Source: Dendrophyllia cribrosa (taxonomy: Eukaryota; Cnidaria; Anthozoa; Scleractinia; Dendrophylliidae). Taken from it: a DNA stretch of 64,000 nucleotides. The notes beneath the pieces were generated by a model. That model was not told where the DNA came from and made no database searches. It saw only the letters and a list, made by a program, of their open reading frames with translations. The stretch lies in contig JAJLRJ010000005.1 in NCBI GenBank assembly GCA_024195265.1, positions 22,875,855-22,939,854 on the forward strand, read 5' to 3'. The stretch's first letter is position 1. Every line of letters begins with the position of its first letter. Below are positions 52,101 to 61,100 of this stretch, piece after piece. The translations under genes and the position numbers were made by a program.

Positions 52101-55100
52101 TAAAGTTCATATCATATTATATCCTGATAGAAAACATCGTGCTGCTTTTTGCTAAATCAATAAGCCCCCCTATCTATAAACCCACCCCCTCTCCCCTCCC
52201 CTCTCCCCCCTCCCCTCTCCCCCCTGCCCCCTCCCCTCTCCCCCCTGCCCCCTCCCCTCTCCCCCCTGCCCCCTCCCCCCCCTGCCCCCTCCCCTCTCCC
52301 CCCTGCCCCCTCCCCCCCCTGCCCCCTCCCCCCTCTAATAAACTACCCCTCGAAAGTACCATAAATAAATGAGCCACCCGGAGATTTTACGGTAAAACCA
52401 AACCGCCTACTTATAGAGCGGTTGTCAATTGATGTGTTGTTTCTCCGCCCTTAGCGCTGGCTATTTGCTTCGAGTTCTGATTGGTACATAGGATTGTTGC
52501 CGCGTTTGTTGTTTTTGGTCAGAATGATAACTTTGGCTGTGGTTTTACGACACTCAGTTGAAAACCGCTCTATCAAAATAATGGTCTGCAGACAATTTGA
52601 TCTCAGATGTATGTTAGGTGAATAAGCTTTGAAAATGCCAACTTGCCCGATAAACTTGCGTTATGTGGCCAAATGCAGGGTCTTGCAAGTAGGCGCAAGT
52701 CCACCGTTTCTGGCAAGTTACAGTTTTAGGGAAAACAACTTTAAAGAGGTGTTCACTTGCCTGATAGTTAAAACAAATTTAAGTAAATTTCTAATGTTTT
52801 CAACTACAGGAATTTTACAAGAAAATTGATCGCGAGGACATGTACATCAAGTGAGTGAACTTTCAAGTATATTTTTTTTACTGGTAAAAGTTTATTTTAT
52901 TTGAGCCTGGTTTTCACAAGCGACATAAGCGGAAGCGGAAACGGAAGCATAAGATTGCTCCTTTTCCTTATGTCGGCCCTGTTGTCACTGGACATAAGCG
53001 CTTTATTTTATTAATTTCACCATTTCATAAACCTACATAAAAAAATGGTATCAAATTGGTAAATGAAATTAATGCTGCAAAGCTTTTGGAAAATTTCGTT
53101 TAAAAAAGTATAACTTTTTTGCATTTTAGCTATTGTTTGAGTGCTTTACAACAACTGTACCTCCTCTTTACTTCTTTCCAAACCTGATTTACTTCTTTTT
53201 CGAGTTCCTCTGATATTCACTTGAATACTTCACTTTCGTTTTGACATTAAAAAAGAAACATACTTGACGTAAACCCCTTTAATTATTTTTCCAGATGTAT
53301 CGAAAGACTGTGCGATCTTCACATTGCTGCGAATAATTTCACGGAAGCTGGAATTACAGTGCTTAAACACGCTGAACTACTAGAGGTAATTATTTTCATA
53401 TAAAGATAGTATAAAAAAAATGCCTTGTCCACGTTTTATCCAATTTCAACTCGTAAATACGCCAAGCGTTGAACGCTCGCTCGATCGACAGAAAACATTG
53501 AGCCCGCGATAAGTTATGGTCACTTGCCTTACCCATGGGGACGGCATTGGAAGGAGGGGAGGGTGGGGAGTTGGATGCAGGGGGTGGGGGTGGGAGTCGC
53601 TGGAGCAAACCACTAGGAGAGGGGAGGGTCCAAAGGTGTGCAGAATCTTTTATTTGGAGCGTTTCGTATTGACGAGTTGGCTTATAGGAGCCCTTGATTC
53701 ATTTACTTCTCGTATCTGCGAAAGAAAAAAAACAGAGACGCTTTTCATAGGCTAAGAACACCACTTTTTCCCGTCTAAAGGGTTGGCTAAAGGCACTTCA
53801 AAACCGTGATATGGGCGAAGTAAGTTTCATCCGTACAGCACAAAGCATTGCAGCGCTCCAAGCTCATTGTTTCAATAAGTCGCCTTTTGGCGACCTACAT
53901 TTTTAAAATGGTCGCCATCGGAAAATTTCGGTCGCCAAAAGTTGTCGTTTGACATTAACGTAAGACACTTCATGCTACTTTACAAAGTCAAACGGTGCAT
54001 GATAGCGCGTGATAGCTGATCAAAGTTAGTCAAACGTCACGCGAGCAAAGTATTATCTCACGACGAATAAACCCGGCTCTTTTTGGCTGCCATATTTATT
54101 GGTTTCGGCCATCGTCTTTATAGAAGCCATAACCGAAAAGACTCGCGCTGATGTCTTTCAGTGGCCATTTTGATAAAGCTATACAGGTAGTTGTGCCCGT
54201 TTTACTATTCATCAACTATTGAGCGCTTGCCTTGCTCGAAACTGTCACCAGCTATCATGATGTTTTTTGAAGATATTCAAAGTGAAGGATAGCGCGTGGT
54301 AATTGGTGATTTTCACTTGAGTGTCGAAATTAATTTCGCGATTGTTTTGGTTTTGCATTGCCACGCATTGTGATTGGCTCATAAAAACTCGCGCAACTTT
54401 ATCGATCAATCACAAGCAAAACCAACACCAACTGTAACTTGCTCAAACGCGTTTTCCCGCGCTTGGTACCGTACGCATTTCGTACGCACTGCTGATTGGT
54501 TCATTGGATTGTCTGCGTCTGTTATGATTGGCCAGAGTTATTACTTTGGTTTTGGTTTAACGGCACTCAGGTGTACCGTACATGCACCGTTCATGCACCG
54601 TACATGCACCGTTCATGCACCGTTCATGCACCGTACATGCACCGTTCATGCACCGTACATGCACCGTACATGCACCGTACATGCACCGTACATGCACCGT
54701 TCATGCACCGTTTGATCGAGGCTTTTTTGTGTTCTTTTTATCAGTGGTCTGATTACCCGATGAATGACTCACCCGACTCACAGACGCAGTTCCAGTTGAA
54801 GGAAAAGTTGTATCTTGACGCTATTGACTTCCTAGACAAGGGAAAGGTATGCAAATGTGGTAAAATTGCAGTTATCGTGTAACGAGGTCACAATCGCTGC
54901 ATCTTACATGAAGCCCCTTTGGATGAGGAGTAACCTCTTCCCCATGGCCTTCTCCACTTTCAAAATGGCGGCCAGGCGTAGAAATGCCGTAGAAATGCTG
55001 GAGGCATCGTGGTCGAGTGGTTAGGGCGCCGGACTTGAAATCCGGAGGCCCAGAGTTCAAGTCTCGCTCTGAACACCAGCTGGAGTTGACCCGAGTTCAA

Positions 55101-58100
55101 CTCCTCGGCCACGCTTGTAAAATAGCCAACTGTTCCGCCTCCTGTCAGTTGGGATTTTTAACATGTTATGTTCAATTTGCAATATTTGTTTCAATATTTG
55201 AGTGCTCGTCCACTATTAATGCTGACAAAATACTCCAAGAAAAGTGGAGTATGTTGTCACGTGAACACACGATGAAATGGCGTTTTCGGAGGAAGCCGTG
55301 TTTGTTTTCTGGCAATCTGAAATCGTTCAAACAAAACGAAGACATTTCATCATGTTTTACGTCACAAAAGCAGGGTTAAAGGGAGGGTTTCACGGTTCGG
55401 CGCATGTGCAAGCTATGGCGTAACCCATTTAATTTCATTGTTTAGACCAATCGGAAGCGAGTAGATAACTCGGGCGGGAAATTTGCCCGTGAAAATGCCG
55501 CGGTCAAGTCAGCTGAATGAATGGATGATTACGCATACCTATGTGGGCCATGAAAGCCACCAGAGCGTAGAATAAATCCTTCGGGTCAAAGGTTTTATTC
55601 AGTGTTGACTTTGTCGGTGTTATTCGTTTAAATTTTCTGTAAATTTTGGTCATCCTTCGCTTTGTTTGGACGAATTATTGTGTGTGAAGTAAATGTGAGT
55701 TGTTTTTCAATCGATAAAATTGGTAAGAAAGCGAATAAAACATTTTTATCTGGGCACATGCGCCGAACCGTGAAACTATCCCTTTAAGAAAGTCGAGGTC
55801 TAATCGTGTATGACACAGCGACCAATAGATGGTTTTCACTCACGTGACCTTCAGTCCTGTGGACTCAAATGACAAAGGCCATGGCGGCCATGTTGGTGTA
55901 CATAACAAAAGAAGTTCATTAAAATTCTTTTGTAGTTGTACACCAACATGGCCGCCGTGACGTAATGTGAAAACCACCTATAAAATCGTTGAGCGATTTT
56001 CGGTCTTGTTTAAACGTTTCTCATCGATACGGTCGCCTGTTTAGTGTTTTAAGACAAAGAAAAATCCTATATCTCAAACTCCAGAGGTCGTCAAGGTCTA
56101 AAAAGACTAAATACAGTGTTTGTTCGAGAAGTTAAAGGGGATTTTATGAAGGGGTCACTTTGTGGAGATGATTTTTTACATGACGTGAAACGCTTCGGCA
56201 AGTGAGCATTGTTATTTGTGTTTTCAGACATGGGAGATGGCGATTGAGCTGTGCAAAGAGCTGGCTGAGGAATACGAAAAATATCTGTATGACTACATGA
56301 AACTTGCCGACATCCTGGTAAGTGAACATTTGGCTTTGAGTGTTATAAAATGGGCGCCAGTTTTATGAAATCACAGAAGGTCAAGAAAACGTATTTGGCG
56401 TCCGTGGAATTTAAAATCATAATCTTAAGGCCAGATCTTCCGTTGTTCTGCCAATAATTGTTATGCCAGGCACAAACGGCAATAAGAATCGCCTAGAGCT
56501 GACTTCAAGATGCACTCTCCAGCGCTCCAAGCTGCGACCATTTTAGTCGCCGTGGCGAGTGAAAAAAAATTGGCAACTGAATTATCGGCGAAGGACGCCA
56601 TTTGGCGACCAAAGGATTTAAGCTCAAAACAATAAAGTTGACTTTACATTTTATCGATTTTTAATTGAATCATCGTTGAATCAAAGAAATATTACCATGC
56701 TTTTCTCCTGTATAAGGTCAATGATGAATCTGTTCCTCTTGCATCTCAAGACATGTGTACTGGCATAAGGATCTATGTAAGGCAGCTTCGAATTCATTGA
56801 GCGGTCATTTTGAAAACGTTCAGCTGTAGTATCTTCATGTAAAGTAGCATGAAGTGTCTTGCGTTAATGAAACGACAATTTTTGGCGACCGAAATTTTCC
56901 AATGGCGACCATTTTAAAAATGTAGGTCGCCACAAAAGGCGACTTATTAAAAAAATGAGCTTGGATCGCTGCTCTTCTCGACTCTCATGCGCTCTCGCGT
57001 TTAACTCGTGAGTACGCGAAGCGTTGAACGATTTAGAACATGCGGAAGAAAATATGCAAATTTTCTTTAAGTACACATTGAGCTCGCTATATGAAGTTGT
57101 CACCTGCCTCACCAATGGGTACGGCGTTGAAGGGAGGGGTGGGAAGGGGAAATGGACGCAGAGGGTGGGGGGTGGGGGATCAGTGGAGCAAAACGCCCAG
57201 GAGAGGAGAGGATCCGAAGAATGTTTCGTGTTCACGAGTTGGCTCATAAGAGCCTTTGATTTTATTACAATTGGTGACGTTCCAACCTCTTGCTTTCGCT
57301 TCACCTGCAATTCTTAAGTGTCCTCGTGTCCTTTTATATTCGAAATGTTGCCAAATTAATCTTCCATTAGGATAGAATAGCGTGTTTTCACTCACGTGAC
57401 CGGCGGCGATATTGGAGTGCTGAAGTCCCACAGGATTCGTTTAGGACACCAATATGGCCGCCATTTCATTGTTTTGGGACACCAATATGGCCGCGGAGAC
57501 GTCGCGTGTAAACGCTCTATAAAATGGAAATAAGTAGATCCTGTAAATGCTCAGATGTCCTTTTGAAAGAATGCACAACAGGCGGATGCAAACTAACCAT
57601 TCCTTTTCTGACTAGAAAAAGCAAGCCAAGTTCTGCGACAATATCATGAAACAAGTCCGTCCAGAACCTGAGTACTTTAGAGTCGGCTTCTACGGCAAAG
57701 GATTCCCATCTTCAGTAAGGGTGAGTACCCTAGTAAGACTTTCGGGGGAGGGGTAGGGGCAGTCCTTTGTCTGTGGAGAGGGACACAGGGGCTGGATCTG
57801 AAAATAAAATAGCATTTGTTAAGGTGGCTCCGTTATAATTTTGGGCGCACTCGTCTATGACAAACTTTGGGTCATAACTTTTTCGGCTTCGACGCAATGG
57901 CTATAAAGCATCGGGAAAATTGACAGCTATCATCCAGCAGTAATATAATGAAATTCAATTTAACTGGAAAACATTATATGGATTCCACGTTTTAAACCAA
58001 ATCGCGCCCAGTGAAAGATTTTGCTGTTACATTTGTGTTCGTCGGTGGAACAGAAGTGCGGAGGTACCAAGGCCATCGAAATTCAGCCATGATTGAATTG

Positions 58101-61100
58101 AAAGAAATTAAAAGCAATCCAACAAAGAAGAGCGACGTACCTTCCTCTGTGACTAACGTTTCCTTTTTTGTATTTCTTGAGTGAAAAGAGTAATTTAAAC
58201 TTCTTAAAATTTGATATTAAAGTGTTTTTTTTCTCTCTCGTTTTCCTTGAAGAACAAAGCGTTCGTTTATCGAGGTCAAGAGTACGAGAAGATTGGTTCG
58301 TTCAACCAGAGACTTCAATCACAGTTCCCGGATGCCCAGGTGCGACTATTGAATGAACATTGCTGCGTATGGTCAATAACTGTAATGTACAGTCTGAACC
58401 CTGAAATATCTCCCCCCCCCCCCCCCCCTCCAAGGCTTGATAAACAGGATACATGCGACAAAGAATGTTACACGGCTTCCGACAAGTCCATTGTATGATA
58501 GCACCATCTCAGTCTCAATTAACTTATGGGCTTAATGGGGCCGCCCCTTATCTAAGTAACTTTGCTCGTACGTGAAATTGATTATCTTAAAACATCCAGA
58601 CGAAAATATCAAGCAATTGCTCGAAGGAAGTACAGTGTACAAACGTTTTAGCAGTTATTAAAAGACACCCATGGAGGCCAATTCTTTGAAGTTGCAATCC
58701 ACATCCTGGCCATCTGCAGCCAAAGAAAACCAATATCGGTTTCTATGCTCTCATAGAGTAATTCGTAACAAAACTGGACCATTATTTTAAGGTTTCTTGT
58801 GATACAAATGTGTTGTTGGCTTTTCTAAAATAAGTGACATTGCGTCTGTAAGAACTCAATGGGTTGAGATCGGACAAGAACATGGAAAGACGATGATTTA
58901 TGATTTTACCACCCACACCATTAGTGCACTAACATTTGCACATATTTTTTTTGTCTTCCAGATGATGGACAAGAACAACCCTCCAGAAGATGACATCCTG
59001 GAATCCGACAAGCAGTGTATCCTTTATTTCATTCCATTTCGTGTTGTCTCCTTAGACATGAAACTTTGCTGACCATTGCCTCTCTCCATCCAGGGGTTAA
59101 TTCAATAAAACTTTTACAAATATAATTTACAAGTGTAGCTATTGTTTCAGAGGTTGAAACATGCTACACTTGTAAATTACACTTGTAAACGTTTTATTGA
59201 ATTGACCCCTGGTGTATAAATATGTACTGGCGACGTAATGTTGTGGGAAACTCTGCGATGGACAAGCATCCCATCCAAGGGGAGTATCGTTACGGTCCGG
59301 CGAGTGGGCTTCCTGTGGCTCACGTCAGATTCTATTGGCCATTTTGAGGTTGCGCATGAGACTGGGTCGGTTTCGTTTCGAATTGCACTATACGGCTGTT
59401 TTTGGAACGCAATTCAAACATGGCGTCTGCTGAGGATGTAAACTGAAGCTGTGATGTTGTCAAAAATGGGAGAGTTTAGCTGTTGCGTACCTGGATGCAG
59501 CACTGAACAACTGGAGAAATTCACCAAATATGAACTTTCACACTTTACCAAATGCAACCTTGAAGAAGGACGCACCGAGCACAAGGATTTGTGGAGCACA
59601 TTTTCCAAGAGGAGTGAGGATAAATGGAAATGAACTTGAACTATCATCCCATCCTGAGCAGACGCCATGTTTGAATTGCGTCCCCAAAACAGCCCCATAG
59701 TGCAATTCGAAACGAAACCGACCCAGTCTCATGCGCAACCTCAAAATGGCCAATACAGCATTTTGAGTTTGTCTAACATTTATAATGAACTTATCGAGGT
59801 TTCATTTGATTTCATGGCCAATGTGATCGCATGACAAAGCAATCCAGTTCTGTGCAGTTATTTGTTTTTATCTTGACTGGCGCCAGTTCTGCAATGTTGT
59901 CGAGTGATTCCCATCTCAGAACACGAGGAACGTTTTACTGGGAAAGCAGTCGATGACAAAATTTCTGGGTGAGTACTGGCTGTCTATTTAGTTGAAACAA
60001 CGTATACGACGATACTGGAGAGTCTCTTTAACATACAGGGACTTGGGTTCACATTGATAAACGTTTGAATTCTCCCAAACTTTCTCTCCTGGTTGCATCG
60101 GGTTCGTAGTAAATAAGCGCGTTGTTGTGTATATTTGCGCTACATCAATTATTTGCTATTATAGTCCACGCTGGTGCCTTTTCGATTCCCTTTTTACTCC
60201 TTTAAGCCGATGTTATACGCGACGATTCGCAAAGACGATTTTTAGCGCAACATTGTAGCGCGAATGTTGATGCCGTAACAATGGAAAAGTTGATGCCGTA
60301 ACTGTGGATGTAATAGTTTTCACACCACCAACACGTTGCGAGCTTTTGAATAAGCTTTAAAAAACTTGAAAAACCTGTTACCGCAACAAAATGCTGCGTT
60401 TAAAATCGTCCGCGCGCTGTTACACGATGTCGACTTTTAGCCCAACAATGTTGAGTCACAAATTTTCTCGAGTCACGAGTCCAACGAACGTCCGCGAAAG
60501 GGGCTAACTTGAGAAAAACTGTAGTTTCATTATCAAGTTTACTTCTACTAATAAGAAGCAAATTTGTTTGTTTCTTCAGGTATTACCGTGTGAATGACGT
60601 CAAACGCTTTACTAACTCACGACCTCTGCGCCCGGGATCGGAGGATTTTGCAGTAAGCAACAAACGTGTATTTTATGTAATGTAATAGGCCCGCAGTAAT
60701 TGGCTCCACGTTGTTGCAGTCACCCAGCCAATTCATCTACTGATGTTATCGATTTGTGTTGTGCTTATTTGTTCCTCGGCGAAGCTAATAAATTAAATTA
60801 AAAATTAAATGTAATTAAATTATGCCTTATGTGAGTTTACGTTAATATTGCAGTTGGTTTTGCACTTGGCCTCGGTTTAAAAAGGAGGCTAAGAGCAACT
60901 CGGAAACGGGCTATTCAGAGTAACCCTCAAAAACCGAGGAAGTTTATATCGTATTTCACCCGAAAGATGTCGATGTGTTACCCTTTAGTGACTTCTGGTA
61001 AACGTATCCCAAGTTTCTTGAATTGTTTTATTTCTTTTTAGAACCTTTGGCTGGAGAGAACGACGTATGTAATCGCCTTGCCAATGCCTGGGATTTTACG

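Larger units (their letters stand above)
59017..59886 (+). other. DOCK3/4: U12-type (minor spliceosome) intron 49
   Basis: The donor is GTATCCTTT, an exact U12 consensus. The 3' end has TATCTTGACT at 59869-59878, eight of ten matches to the U12 branch consensus, with its adenosine about 10 nt before the CAG at 59884-59886, and no polypyrimidine tract between. The more obvious U2-like acceptor CATCTCAG at 59912-59919 would create an immediate TAA stop. Confidence 0.9.

Noticed and set aside
52174..52377. Proline-rich (+) and glycine-rich (-) ORFs
   Set aside because: Both come from the C-rich minisatellite.
55000..55078. Functional tRNA-Ser(UGA) gene
   Set aside because: The B box is altered, the acceptor stem is poorly paired, and a SINE body follows.
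59912..59968. Exon 50 starting after CATCTCAG at 59919
   Set aside because: With exon 49 ending in phase 1 this makes TAA at the junction; the upstream U12 acceptor keeps the frame and matches the family.
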